Shown here one piece after another: positions 25,704 to 34,079 of a stretch of 64,000 nt of DNA. Origin of the DNA: Candidatus Roseilinea sp. Lineage in GTDB: Bacteria > Chloroflexota > Anaerolineae > J036 > Brachytrichaceae. The position numbers and the translations under genes are program-made. The stretch is taken from positions 2,356,001-2,420,000 of the forward strand of contig AP024676.1 of NCBI GenBank assembly GCA_025998955.1. Direction: 5' to 3'. The notes under the pieces were generated by a model. It had not been told where the DNA came from, did no database searches, and worked only from the letters and a program-made list of their open reading frames with translations. Numbering within the stretch: the stretch's first letter is position 1; every line of letters starts with the position of its first letter.

Positions 25704-28619
25704 ATGCAACGCCTTCTTTCGCTCGCCGCTCTCGCGCTGATCTGCGCGCTGGCGTCGGCGAACCTCTGGCTTGGCCCGGGCATCCTCAACACGCGTGCAG
25801 GCGGCGACAGCCCCTTCCTGCTCATCCGCACTTACGAGCTGGCAGAGAACCTGCGCGCCGGTGTCTTCCCGGCGCGCTGGATGCCGCATGCTGCCTTCGG
25901 CCTGGGCTACCCCTTCTTCAACTTCTACGCCGCCCTGCCATACTACCTGGCCGCCGGCCTGAACGTCCTCGGCGTGGATCTGCTTGTGGCGATCAAGCTG
26001 ACGCAGACCATCGGCATGTTCGCCGCTGCCGGTGCCATGGCGCTGCTCGCACACGACCTGCAGTCAGGGATCAGGGATCAGGGGTCAGGAACCGGGCGCC
26101 AGAGGTCAGAGGTCAGAGATCAGAGGTCAGAGATCAGAAGTCAGAAGTCAGAAGTCAGAGGTCAGATGCCAGACGCAGGACGCGGAACGCAGGACACAGG
26201 ACGCAGGACGCAGGACGCACCACGCACCGCTTACCGCTCACCGCTCACGGCCCCGATATTAGCCGGTGCCGCCTACGCCCTGGCGCCGTTCCACCTGGTC
26301 AACATCTACGTGCGCGGCGATTCGCTCTCCGAATTCTGGGCGTTCGTCTGGTATCCGTTGATCTTGTGGAGCGCCGGCCGGCTGGTCAGAAACACCTGCA
26401 ACGGTGCCTCCGGCGCTTCTGTGCTGCCGGCGCTCGTCGTTCTGTCGCTTGCATGTGCGGCGCTGGTGGTTACACACAATGTATCGGCGCTGATCTTCGC
26501 ACCCGTTGCCGCTCTCTACGCACTGGCGATGGCGGTACGCCACGCACGAGACACGACGAACGCCGCCAGCGCGCTCTTGCGAAGTGCGGCGCTGTTGATC
26601 GGCGCTGCCGCGCTTGCCCTCGCGCTCAGCGCATGGTTCTGGCTACCGGCACTCGGCGAATCGGCGAACGTTCAACTGGGTGACCAAACCACCGGCTACT
26701 TCAACTTCGCCAACCACTTCCGCGCCGCAAACCTGATTCAACCCTCGCTCGCCTTCGACTATGCTGTGAGAGCAGACCTCGGTGTGTTCGCCATGGGCAT
26801 GATTCAGACAATCTCGATCGCTATCGGTGGGATTGTCTGGTGGTGGAGCAACCGGCGCGCCAGCCGATCGCACTTCATGCTCGCGCTCATCGGCGCGCTC
26901 TTTGCGCTCAGCACGCTCATGATCACGCCGATTTCATCGTTCGTCTGGGAGCGTGCTCCGCTGTTGCCGCTGGCGCAGTTCCCGTGGCGCTTCTTGTCGG
27001 TGCAAGCAGCCTTCGGCGCATTGCTCACCGGAGGCCTCGGCCTGTTGGCGATCGGTCGGTTACCCGCGTTCGGTGTGTCGGCGTTGGCGATGGCTACGCT
27101 TGCCTGGGCATCACTCGCCCACCTGCCCAACGCGCGGCTGAACGTGCGCGCCGAAGATGTGTCGCCTTACACGATCCAGTTCTACGAGTGGTACACCGGC
27201 AACATCGGCACGACCATCCGCCACGAGTACTTGCCGGCGACGGCCCTGCCTGCGCCGCGCACCGGCCCCGATGTGCTCGGCCTGCCACGCGCCGCGCTGA
27301 TCGCGCAAGACGGGGCTTTGCCGGACACCCTATCTTCGACGCTGCTGTCGGCTTCACCGGCCCAGCAGACATGGCAAATCACTGCGAGCGAGGCGACGAC
27401 GGTTGCTTTGCCCCTGCTGCATTGGCCCGGCTGGCGTGCCCGGCTGGACGGCGCACCGGTGGATACTTGGCCGCACACGGGGTCGGGTTGGCTAGCCCTG
27501 TCCGTGCCGCCGGGCGCGCATCGTGTCGAGCTGCGATGGGAAGGCACGACGCTTGGGCGTGTAGGCGAATGGGCATCGGTCGGCGCTGCACTCGTGTTCG
27601 TCATTCTGCTCGGCGCAGCCCTGGCGCGCGCTTCGCCCACGACCCGGCGAACGGCAATTGCTGCAGGATGGTCCCTTGCCGGCAGCGTGATCGCAATTGG
27701 GGTGGTTGCGCGGCTCGCCTCGGCGCAGACCGAGCCGCCACCGATACAAACGCTCGACTTCGACGGCCGTCCGTTCCCTCATCGCGACCCGGTGCGGTTC
27801 ATGGGCGCAGGCACAAGCTACGAGCTGATCGGGGCGTCTATCGAGCCACAGGCCCTGCGCGCCGGTGATCCCTTCACCTTGACGCTGCGCTGGCGCGACG
27901 ACCGTGCGCCGGCGCTGATTACTGCGACGCAGGAGCTGCCGATGGGCGGCGAATTCACTCGGCTCTTCCGCCATGCGCGGTCGCAGACGCCTGGCGACCC
28001 CCGCATCAGCCGGCATATCGTTCTGACCGACGCGCTGCCCGGCCCGCTACTGCTGAAGCTCTCCGCCGCCGATGCTGCTGGCGCACCGTTGATACCCTCG
28101 GCCTCGGATGGAACACCGCTGCAAACGATGATTGCGGGCAAACCGGCGCCGGCGATCACCCTGCTCGGACCTCGCATCGCACATGCGGCGCACCGCGAAA
28201 CTGCGTCGCCGCGGCTGGACGTGGCCTTCGACAACGGCATTGTCTTGCACGACTTGGACTGGTTCTTCGCCTCGGCGCAGGAAGTGTGCTTCAAACCGGT
28301 GTGGCGACGGGTGCGATCGAACGTCAACCGGGCCGACGCGCTGCATGTCTCGCTGCGTGCCTTCGGTAGCGACGGCCGCTTGCTCGCCCAGGCCGATAGC
28401 CAACCGCAGGCCGGCCTGGCGCCGACGTGGTCGTGGCCCGACGATGCGCTAGTCTACGATAGCCAGTGCGTGCCGGCGAACGATGTGCTGCAGCCCAACG
28501 AGCCGTACACGCTGCAGATCGTATGGTATCGCCTGGCCGATTTGCAGCCGACCGGCGAGGCAACACTGCGCGGCGTCGGCGGCATACGCTTAGAGGATTT
28601 GAACGTCCCGCACCCCTGA
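25704..28619 (+). CDS. Large polytopic membrane protein (YfhO-like), repeat-expanded
   Basis: 971 aa from ATG 25704 (a TTG six bases earlier is possible). About ten membrane segments in the first ~560 residues (PILAGAAYALAPFHLVNIYV, FWAFVWYPLILWSAGR) are followed by extracytoplasmic beta-rich regions (LPLLHWPGWRARLDG, EPYTLQIVWYRLADL). It resembles the YfhO/6-pyruvoyl-tetrahydropterin-synthase-related membrane proteins linked to surface glycosylation. Residues about 120-176, between two predicted helices, are translated heptamer repeats and are extremely Arg/Gln/Ser/Asp-rich (RSEVRDQRSEIRSQ). Substrate unknown. Confidence 0.72.
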   Translation: MQRLLSLAALALICALASANLWLGPGILNTRAGGDSPFLLIRTYELAENLRAGVFPARWMPHAAFGLGYPFFNFYAALPYYLAAGLNVLGVDLLVAIKLTQTIGMFAAAGAMALLAHDLQSGIRDQGSGTGRQRSEVRDQRSEIRSQKSEVRGQMPDAGRGTQDTGRRTQDAPRTAYRSPLTAPILAGAAYALAPFHLVNIYVRGDSLSEFWAFVWYPLILWSAGRLVRNTCNGASGASVLPALVVLSLACAALVVTHNVSALIFAPVAALYALAMAVRHARDTTNAASALLRSAALLIGAAALALALSAWFWLPALGESANVQLGDQTTGYFNFANHFRAANLIQPSLAFDYAVRADLGVFAMGMIQTISIAIGGIVWWWSNRRASRSHFMLALIGALFALSTLMITPISSFVWERAPLLPLAQFPWRFLSVQAAFGALLTGGLGLLAIGRLPAFGVSALAMATLAWASLAHLPNARLNVRAEDVSPYTIQFYEWYTGNIGTTIRHEYLPATALPAPRTGPDVLGLPRAALIAQDGALPDTLSSTLLSASPAQQTWQITASEATTVALPLLHWPGWRARLDGAPVDTWPHTGSGWLALSVPPGAHRVELRWEGTTLGRVGEWASVGAALVFVILLGAALARASPTTRRTAIAAGWSLAGSVIAIGVVARLASAQTEPPPIQTLDFDGRPFPHRDPVRFMGAGTSYELIGASIEPQALRAGDPFTLTLRWRDDRAPALITATQELPMGGEFTRLFRHARSQTPGDPRISRHIVLTDALPGPLLLKLSAADAAGAPLIPSASDGTPLQTMIAGKPAPAITLLGPRIAHAAHRETASPRLDVAFDNGIVLHDLDWFFASAQEVCFKPVWRRVRSNVNRADALHVSLRAFGSDGRLLAQADSQPQAGLAPTWSWPDDALVYDSQCVPANDVLQPNEPYTLQIVWYRLADLQPTGEATLRGVGGIRLEDLNVPHP
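26062..26240. repeat. Heptamer repeat tract translated inside a membrane protein
   Basis: Consecutive GATCAGG, GTCAGAG, GTCAGAA and then CAGGACG-type units over ~180 bp, in frame with the surrounding gene. Same unit family as the intergenic tracts. Confidence 0.88.
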
Positions 28620-28624
28620 CGACG

Positions 28625-29422
28625 ATGGTCCGGTTGCTACTCGCCTCGATCCTTGTCGTGTTGACCGCATGCGCTGCGCCTCGGCCGGTGGTGAAGATCG
28701 CCCTGGTTGCGCCGTTCGAGGGCCGCCTGCGCCAGGTGGGCTACGCAGCCTTCCCCGCCCTGCGGCTGGCCATCCGTGACCGAATCGCGACGGGCGGCGC
28801 CGGTAGCGTGCACGTCACGTTCATCGCCTACAACGACGACGGCGACCCGGCCACCGCCGCGCGGATCGCCCGCAACGTGGCGCTCGATCCGGAGGTGGTG
28901 GGCGTGATCGGGCATCTCGTCCCTTCGACGACGCTGGCGGCGCTGCCGGTCTATACCCAGGCCGGCCTGCCGGTGCTCGCGCCGTCCGTGCCGGCGAACG
29001 TGCTGCCGCGCGACCCGCTCGTCTTTCGGATGGGGCCGGCCGCGCCGAGCCGCAATCGCCAGACGAGCAATGTGCCATGCGCAGCACTCGATCCGTCGTG
29101 GGCGGCCACCGACTGGCCGTTTGGCGAATGCGTCGCCGATGCGCCGCCGGTGTCCGAGTTGCCCGGCGCGCAGCAGGCGCTCGCGGCGTTCACCGAGTTG
29201 TCGTTGGGGCCGCTGCCAGGGCCGCGCTCCATCGTCGCCTACGACGCAACGAACGTGCTACTCGACGCCATCGCGTTGGACGCACAAGTGCGTGGCATGC
29301 CGACGCGTGCCGGCGTGGCCGACGCCCTGCGTCGCGTCAGCCACGACGGGCTACTCGGGCGAATCACCCTCGACCGCGACAACACTTGGGCCGATGCGCC
29401 GATGTGGGTATATCGGAGGTGA
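28625..29422 (+). CDS. Short ABC-type substrate-binding lipoprotein (Leu/Ile/Val-BP-like)
   Basis: 265 aa. Lipoprotein signal with LTAC (Cys16). The body follows the type-1 periplasmic-binding fold of branched-chain amino acid receptors: KIALVAPFEGRLRQVGYAA, VHVTFIAYNDDGDPATAARI, VVGVIGHLVPSTTLAALPVY, LPVLAPSVPANV, and near the end YDATNVLLDAIALDAQ and GLLGRITLDRDNTWADAPM. Typical receptors have about 380 residues, so roughly 100 central residues are missing. No transporter genes are nearby; it may be a sensor or binding protein. It starts 5 bp after the preceding gene. Confidence 0.75.
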   Translation: MVRLLLASILVVLTACAAPRPVVKIALVAPFEGRLRQVGYAAFPALRLAIRDRIATGGAGSVHVTFIAYNDDGDPATAARIARNVALDPEVVGVIGHLVPSTTLAALPVYTQAGLPVLAPSVPANVLPRDPLVFRMGPAAPSRNRQTSNVPCAALDPSWAATDWPFGECVADAPPVSELPGAQQALAAFTELSLGPLPGPRSIVAYDATNVLLDAIALDAQVRGMPTRAGVADALRRVSHDGLLGRITLDRDNTWADAPMWVYRR

Positions 29423-29434
29423 GCCGGCGCCGCG

Positions 29435-30847
29435 CTACGGTTCCGCGTTCAGATGCGCGATCTGGTTGCCGGGCTGGAACCATTGAATCCAGCTCGGACG
29501 ACCGGGGGGCGTGATATCGTAGTCCAGCGGCGTTTGATTGGGCGCGAGGTCGTGGTTATACGCGCCCACGCGCATGCCGACGTATTCGTAGGGCACACAC
29601 TTCTCGCTAGGGCGCGTGCAATTCGGCAGCGGCGGGCCCCAATGCACGCGGTTGTCGAAGCCGCGCGCATCCGCGATGCCATCCCCGTTCGTGTCGAGCG
29701 ACTCGTGCACCGGAACGACGTAGTCGAACTCGACCGTGAAGCGCGAGAATGTCCAGCGGCAAATCGCATCCGTCGGTGAACAGTGCGGCGTCGTGGCCAG
29801 GCCGTTCTGCCCAACGTTGGCGTGCGGATTCCACACCAGGATGCGGAAGCGAAAGTCCGGGATATGACCCCACCACTCGGCGGCATTGGGCATGCCGTTT
29901 GGGTTCGCGCGCACCTGAGCAGGCGTGACCGTCTTGTGGCAACGAAACTCGTCGAACGGATGCTCGTCGCCGCCGGGCAGGCCGCTCGCAGGAAGGAGCT
30001 GATTCCAGTTCCCTTGCCGGACGATGTATTGCATGAGATCTGGTCGCCTGCCCTCGAACGCAGCGTTGAACCCGATCCAGCAATCTTCCGACGCCGGTGG
30101 GATGAACAGCTTGTCGTAGTTCATCCAACCGCCTGTGCGAATGAGGCCGCAGCCGGTCTTCCTCACCGCATCTTCACATACGCGCAGCTCGGCCGAGAAA
30201 GAGTGAAAGCGCACCGGCGCATCGTGGCTGCTCATGAAATGCGCCTGTAGGCGGAAGTCGGTCACGCAGTTCCTGCCGCCGGCGCACATCTGATTGCGCC
30301 GCACGATCCACAGGTAACCCTCGTGCTTGGCTTCGTTCTCCCATTTCACGTTGGCCGGCTTGTCCACGTTGGGATTCGTCTCTGTATCGGCGATGGGAAA
30401 GGTCTGCCAGGGGTAAGCGATACTGCGGCCGGGCTGGCCGAACCACGCGCCGACCGGGCCGAAGATGTCGTCCACTAGCGATGGATCGTCGCCATGGTGA
30501 TGGTTGTAGTGGCACTTCTTGACCGGGTCCACCAACGCGTGCCAGACGTTAGGATCATGTTCACTTGGCGAGCACGGGCGGTCGTAGACGCCCATGGCTG
30601 CGTCGCGCTTCATCTGCTCGTAGCGGGCAAGATTCATGCCCAGCTCACCGGAGATCAACGCGTCGGGCACGAACCGGCTGAGCATGATGGGCAGGTAGGC
30701 GCGCGGCGATGTGGCCATGACGGAATGCGTGTCCTCACCCTGGGCCTGCGCCAGGGACGACGGCCGCAAGACTGCGTTCAAAATCAGCAAGCCGATGAGC
30801 GCGCCGCAAGCGGCGCCGATCAATATGTGTCTATCTACCCCTCGCAT
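29435..30847 (-). CDS. Secreted hypothetical protein with HNHHHGDD motif
   Basis: 470 aa from ATG 30847 (a TTG at 30859 is also open). Hydrophobic N-terminus (HILIGAACGALIGLLILNAV) as signal or anchor. The mature part is rich in aromatic residues, Pro and paired Cys (CSPSEHDPN, CVTDFRLQAH, CEDAVRKTGCG, CTRPSEKCVP) and contains KKCHYNHHHGDDPSLVDD, a possible metal site, plus SLDTNGDGIADARG, which resembles an EF-type Ca2+ loop. No named family recognised. Transcribed against both neighbours. Exported function is likely, activity unknown. Confidence 0.6.
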   Translation of the reverse strand: MRGVDRHILIGAACGALIGLLILNAVLRPSSLAQAQGEDTHSVMATSPRAYLPIMLSRFVPDALISGELGMNLARYEQMKRDAAMGVYDRPCSPSEHDPNVWHALVDPVKKCHYNHHHGDDPSLVDDIFGPVGAWFGQPGRSIAYPWQTFPIADTETNPNVDKPANVKWENEAKHEGYLWIVRRNQMCAGGRNCVTDFRLQAHFMSSHDAPVRFHSFSAELRVCEDAVRKTGCGLIRTGGWMNYDKLFIPPASEDCWIGFNAAFEGRRPDLMQYIVRQGNWNQLLPASGLPGGDEHPFDEFRCHKTVTPAQVRANPNGMPNAAEWWGHIPDFRFRILVWNPHANVGQNGLATTPHCSPTDAICRWTFSRFTVEFDYVVPVHESLDTNGDGIADARGFDNRVHWGPPLPNCTRPSEKCVPYEYVGMRVGAYNHDLAPNQTPLDYDITPPGRPSWIQWFQPGNQIAHLNAEP

Positions 30848-30975
30848 AGCCGATGCCAATCGTAGGCCGCCGGCGACTGCGAATCCATACTACAACGCCG
30901 CCGAAAACAGCCGTAGGGTGATCGCGCATCCGCGGTTGCGGGCGGCGTTAGCGCGTGCAGCAGCGGACTTTCAAC

Positions 30976-31005
30976 TTGACAACATCCCTACCCCTTCCCT
31001 AATAT
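30976..31005 (+). promoter_or_regulatory. Sigma-70-type promoter for the ROK gene
   Basis: TTGACA at 30976-30981, 18-bp spacer, TAATAT at 31000-31005: near-consensus. Transcription would begin near 31012, about 50 nt before the ROK ATG at 31061. This is the best -35/-10 pair I see in the window. Confidence 0.65.
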
Positions 31006-31060
31006 TCGCGCCGTCGTGCAATCGAACGCGAACGGCGCGATGGCACGCGAGGCTAACTGT

Positions 31061-31987
31061 ATGACGCGTTTGATCGCCGGCGTGGATCTGGGAGCGACGA
31101 AAATCGCGATGGGCCTGGTAGAACCGGGCGGCCGCATCGTCACTCAGTACCGGCTGCCCACTCACGCGCAGCGCGGCCCGCAGCTCACCGCCGAGCGCAT
31201 CGCCGCCGTGCTCGACGCCTGGCGGACGATGCTCCCACACGCGCAAATCGCTGCATGCGGCGTATGCACGCCCGGCCCGGTGGATCACGCGTCCGGCATG
31301 ATCCTCGATCCGCCCAACCTGGGCTGGCGCGACGTGCCCTTCCGCGACATGCTGGCTAGAGAGCTGAGCCTGCCGGTGACGCTCGAACACGATGCCAAAG
31401 CAGCAGCGCTGGGCGAGTTTCACTTTGGCAAAGGCCGCGAATGGAACGCGCGCGACCTGGTTTATGTGATCGTCGGCACGGGTATTGGTGCGGCCATCAT
31501 CCTCGACGGGCAGTTGTATCGCGGGCGCACGAACGCCGCCGGCGAAATCGGCCATATCACGATTGAACGCAATGGGCCGCCGGGTTCGTCCGGCATTCCC
31601 GGTTGTGTGGAAGCGTTTGCCGGCGGGCCGGCCATCGAAGCTCGCTACGCGCGGCTGACCGGCCAGCACCTCCCCGGTGAGAAGATCGCCCAGCGTGCAG
31701 CGAACGGCGACTCGGCTGCGCTGCAGGTGCTCGACGACGCCGGCGATGCGCTCGGTGCAGCCGTCGCGACCACGGCAATGATGATGGATGTAGACCTGTT
31801 CGTGATCGGCGGGAGCGTGTCGCGGGCGGGCGATCTGCTGCTAGAGCCGGCGCGGCGCGCAGTGTGGAAGTATGCCTTCCGCTCGGTCGCATCGCGCGTG
31901 CGCATCGTCGCCACAGCGCTGCACGAAGACGGCGCGATCTTGGGCTGTGCGTGGCAGGCGATGCGAGAATTGAGAATTGAGAATTGA
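31061..31987 (+). CDS. ROK-family sugar kinase (glucokinase-like)
   Basis: 308 aa. Phosphate-binding motif AGVDLGATKIAMGLVEPGG (residues 5-23), CGVCTPGPVDH, catalytic Asp in LEHDAKAAALGE, and VIVGTGIGAAIILDGQLYRG. The usual ROK zinc motif C-x-C-G-x-x-G-C-x-E is reduced to GSSGIPGCVEAFA: only the last Cys remains, so zinc binding is doubtful. Function as a hexokinase or glucokinase is likely but the sugar is unproven. ATG 31061 chosen; a GTG at 31016 would be almost at the transcription start. The last codons (RELRIEN) are read from heptamer repeat DNA. Confidence 0.85.
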   Translation: MTRLIAGVDLGATKIAMGLVEPGGRIVTQYRLPTHAQRGPQLTAERIAAVLDAWRTMLPHAQIAACGVCTPGPVDHASGMILDPPNLGWRDVPFRDMLARELSLPVTLEHDAKAAALGEFHFGKGREWNARDLVYVIVGTGIGAAIILDGQLYRGRTNAAGEIGHITIERNGPPGSSGIPGCVEAFAGGPAIEARYARLTGQHLPGEKIAQRAANGDSAALQVLDDAGDALGAAVATTAMMMDVDLFVIGGSVSRAGDLLLEPARRAVWKYAFRSVASRVRIVATALHEDGAILGCAWQAMRELRIEN

Positions 31988-32125
31988 GAAGTCAGAAGTC
32001 AGAAGTCAGAAGTCAGAATCCAGAGTTTCACAGTTACCAGCTACTAGCTAGCAGTTACCAGCTACTAGCTAGCAGTTACCAATCACCATTCACCAACCAT
32101 CAATCATCAATCTTGAGTCATCAAT
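31968..32125. repeat. Heptamer and longer tandem repeats between ROK and epimerase genes
   Basis: GAGAATT heptamers, then four GTCAGAA units, then two tandem copies of a ~23-bp unit containing GTTACCAGCTACTAGCTAGC, then ATCAATC units running up to the next start codon. They supply the final codons of the ROK gene and the leader of the epimerase gene. Confidence 0.88.
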
Positions 32126-32126
32126 C

Positions 32127-32885
32127 ATGAAAGACGTGATCGGAAAACCAACCCAGCGATGCAAGATTGCCGCCGGCTTGTTCTGGGCAGACTACGGCGT
32201 GTTAGGTGCACAGGTAGAAGAGCTGACCGCCGCCGGCGTGGATTGGATTCACATCGAGATGCGCGACGGCAAATACATGGACTTCGCCGCGCCGCGCGGC
32301 GGGATTGACATCGTCGAAGCCGTGCGCGCGCACACCGACCTAGAGATCGAGGTGCAGTTGCAGATGTATCGCCCGACGATGGATCTTTACGAGCAACTCG
32401 CCGACATCGGGGTGAACCTGATCACGCTGCCGCTGGAGACCACGGGCGAGATGACCGCGCAGCATCTGACCTACATCCGCGACCTGGGGTTGAAGATCGG
32501 CGTATGGGCGTGGCAAGGCACACCGATCGTCGCGTTCGAGCAATACGTGAGCTGGGTGGACATCATCGAATATGAGTGCCGCGCGCCGTTCTGGAAGCCG
32601 CTCAAGGGTGCGCAAAGTCCGCATGTGATGGATCCGATCATGGTGACGAACATCCGGCGCATGCGCGAGATGGTCGAGGCGGCCGGCCGCGCCGACTCCG
32701 TGGACATCATGGAGGACGGCGGGTTGAACGCGGGCAACGTGGCCGAATTCATCCGCGCCGGCATGACGGTCGGCGAGTTCTCCTCGCCGCTGCTGAAAGG
32801 GCCGAATGGCAAGCTCAAGCCCGGCACAGGCGAGATCACGGCGGCGGTGAAGAAGTTGCGCGCGGCGATGGAAATTGAGAATTGA
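32127..32885 (+). CDS. Ribulose-phosphate 3-epimerase-like protein
   Basis: 252 aa TIM-barrel. Rpe-like landmarks: KIAAGLFWADYGVLGAQVEE, GVDWIHIEMRDGKYMDF, EVQLQMYRPTMDLYEQLADI, VDIMEDGGLNAGNVAEFIRAG. The canonical metal and catalytic residues are altered (HIEMRDGK instead of HVDVMDGH), so it probably acts on a different sugar phosphate from ribulose-5-phosphate. It lies between the ROK kinase and the Gfo/Idh/MocA dehydrogenase, consistent with a dedicated sugar pathway. The last residues (MEIEN) are encoded by the start of the following repeat tract. Confidence 0.78.
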   Translation: MKDVIGKPTQRCKIAAGLFWADYGVLGAQVEELTAAGVDWIHIEMRDGKYMDFAAPRGGIDIVEAVRAHTDLEIEVQLQMYRPTMDLYEQLADIGVNLITLPLETTGEMTAQHLTYIRDLGLKIGVWAWQGTPIVAFEQYVSWVDIIEYECRAPFWKPLKGAQSPHVMDPIMVTNIRRMREMVEAAGRADSVDIMEDGGLNAGNVAEFIRAGMTVGEFSSPLLKGPNGKLKPGTGEITAAVKKLRAAMEIEN

Positions 32886-32948
32886 GAATTGAAAATTGAG
32901 AAAGGTGACGGTGAGTCGCCAATCTCCAATCGCCAATCGCCAATCTCA
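32870..32948. repeat. Heptamer repeat tract before the Gfo/Idh/MocA gene
   Basis: GAATTGA/AAATTGA units followed by CCAATCT and CCAATCG units reaching the next ATG. The first arm is translated as the C-terminus of the epimerase-like protein. Confidence 0.85.
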
Positions 32949-34058
32949 ATGACAGGTATCGCCCTCATCGGCTACGGCGCCATGGGCCGCGCGCACGCGA
33001 TGGCCTATGGCGACATCGGCTTTCACTACGGCCTGCCGGCCGGCGCGATTCGGATCGTCGGCGTGGCGACGGCGCGCGAAGAGACGGCGCGCGTAGCCGC
33101 CGCCGAGATCGGCTGCGATGCAGCCACGGCCGATTACCGGCGGTTGCTCGACCGCGACGACGTACACGTGGTGGATGTGTGCACGCCGCACGACTCGCAC
33201 GCGGAGATCGTGATTGCAGCGGCTCAAGCCGGCAAACACGTGTATTGCGAGAAGCCGCTGGCGCGGACGTTGGACGAGGCCGAACGCATTGCCGCCGCCG
33301 TGCGCGCCGCGGGCGTCAAGCTCGGCTTGACGTTCAACTTCCGCTTCTTCCCCTGCGTGCTGCACGCCAAACGCCTGATAGACGAGGGCTTCGCCGGGCG
33401 CGTCTTCAGCTTTCACGGGCGCTACTTCCGCGCCAGCTACGTGGATCCGCAGCGGCCGATGGCGTGGCGCTTGCGCAAGACGCAGGCCGGTGGCGGCATC
33501 GTCATTGACAGCGGCGCGCACTTGGTTGACCTCACTCACTTTCTGCTCGGCGACATCACCGAGCTGCGCGCCGTGACCGGCACGCCGCACAAGCAGCGCC
33601 CCAAAGCCAAAGGCAGCAGCGAGATGGAGGACGTAGATGTGGAGGACATGGCCTTTGTCCAGTTACGCACCGATGACGGCGCGCTGGGCACGTGGGAGAT
33701 GTCGCGCGTCGCGACCGGCGCGACCAACGACATCTGGTTCGAGGTGCGTGGCGAGCGCGGCGCGCTGCGCTTCACACTCGAAGAGCCGAACTGGCTCTAC
33801 GTCTACGACATGCGCAGCGTGCACAAGGGCTTCGTCCGCGTCGAGACGGTCGGGCGCTATGCCGGCCAACTTGCACCCGATTGGACCGCGCCGGTGGGCG
33901 TGCCACGCACGCACGCCGAGTGCCAGTACCAGTTCCTCAAAGCGATCTGGGAAGATCACGAGCCGTCGCCTGGGCTGGACGACGGCTTGCGCGTACAGCG
34001 GACGATCGAAGCCGTGTATCGCTCGGCGGCTTCGTCGGATTGGGTGAAGGTCGTTTGA
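32949..34058 (+). CDS. Gfo/Idh/MocA-family oxidoreductase
   Basis: 369 aa from ATG 32949. N-terminal Rossmann motif TGIALIGYGAMGRAHAMA, the family motif HVYCEKPLARTLDEA, and a C-terminal beta-sheet domain with GGGIVIDSGAHLVDLTHFLLG, whose D/H pair is typical of the substrate site. It oxidises a sugar or cyclitol with NAD(P). An upstream in-frame ATG at 32889 lies in repeat DNA and would add residues without homology. It follows the Rpe-like gene and probably shares its transcript. Confidence 0.9.
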   Translation: MTGIALIGYGAMGRAHAMAYGDIGFHYGLPAGAIRIVGVATAREETARVAAAEIGCDAATADYRRLLDRDDVHVVDVCTPHDSHAEIVIAAAQAGKHVYCEKPLARTLDEAERIAAAVRAAGVKLGLTFNFRFFPCVLHAKRLIDEGFAGRVFSFHGRYFRASYVDPQRPMAWRLRKTQAGGGIVIDSGAHLVDLTHFLLGDITELRAVTGTPHKQRPKAKGSSEMEDVDVEDMAFVQLRTDDGALGTWEMSRVATGATNDIWFEVRGERGALRFTLEEPNWLYVYDMRSVHKGFVRVETVGRYAGQLAPDWTAPVGVPRTHAECQYQFLKAIWEDHEPSPGLDDGLRVQRTIEAVYRSAASSDWVKVV

Positions 34059-34079
34059 CGCGAACGAGATACGTGCGCT

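Noticed and set aside
26062-26240. CRISPR array
   Set aside because: Units are 7 bp without unique spacers; no cas genes anywhere in the window.
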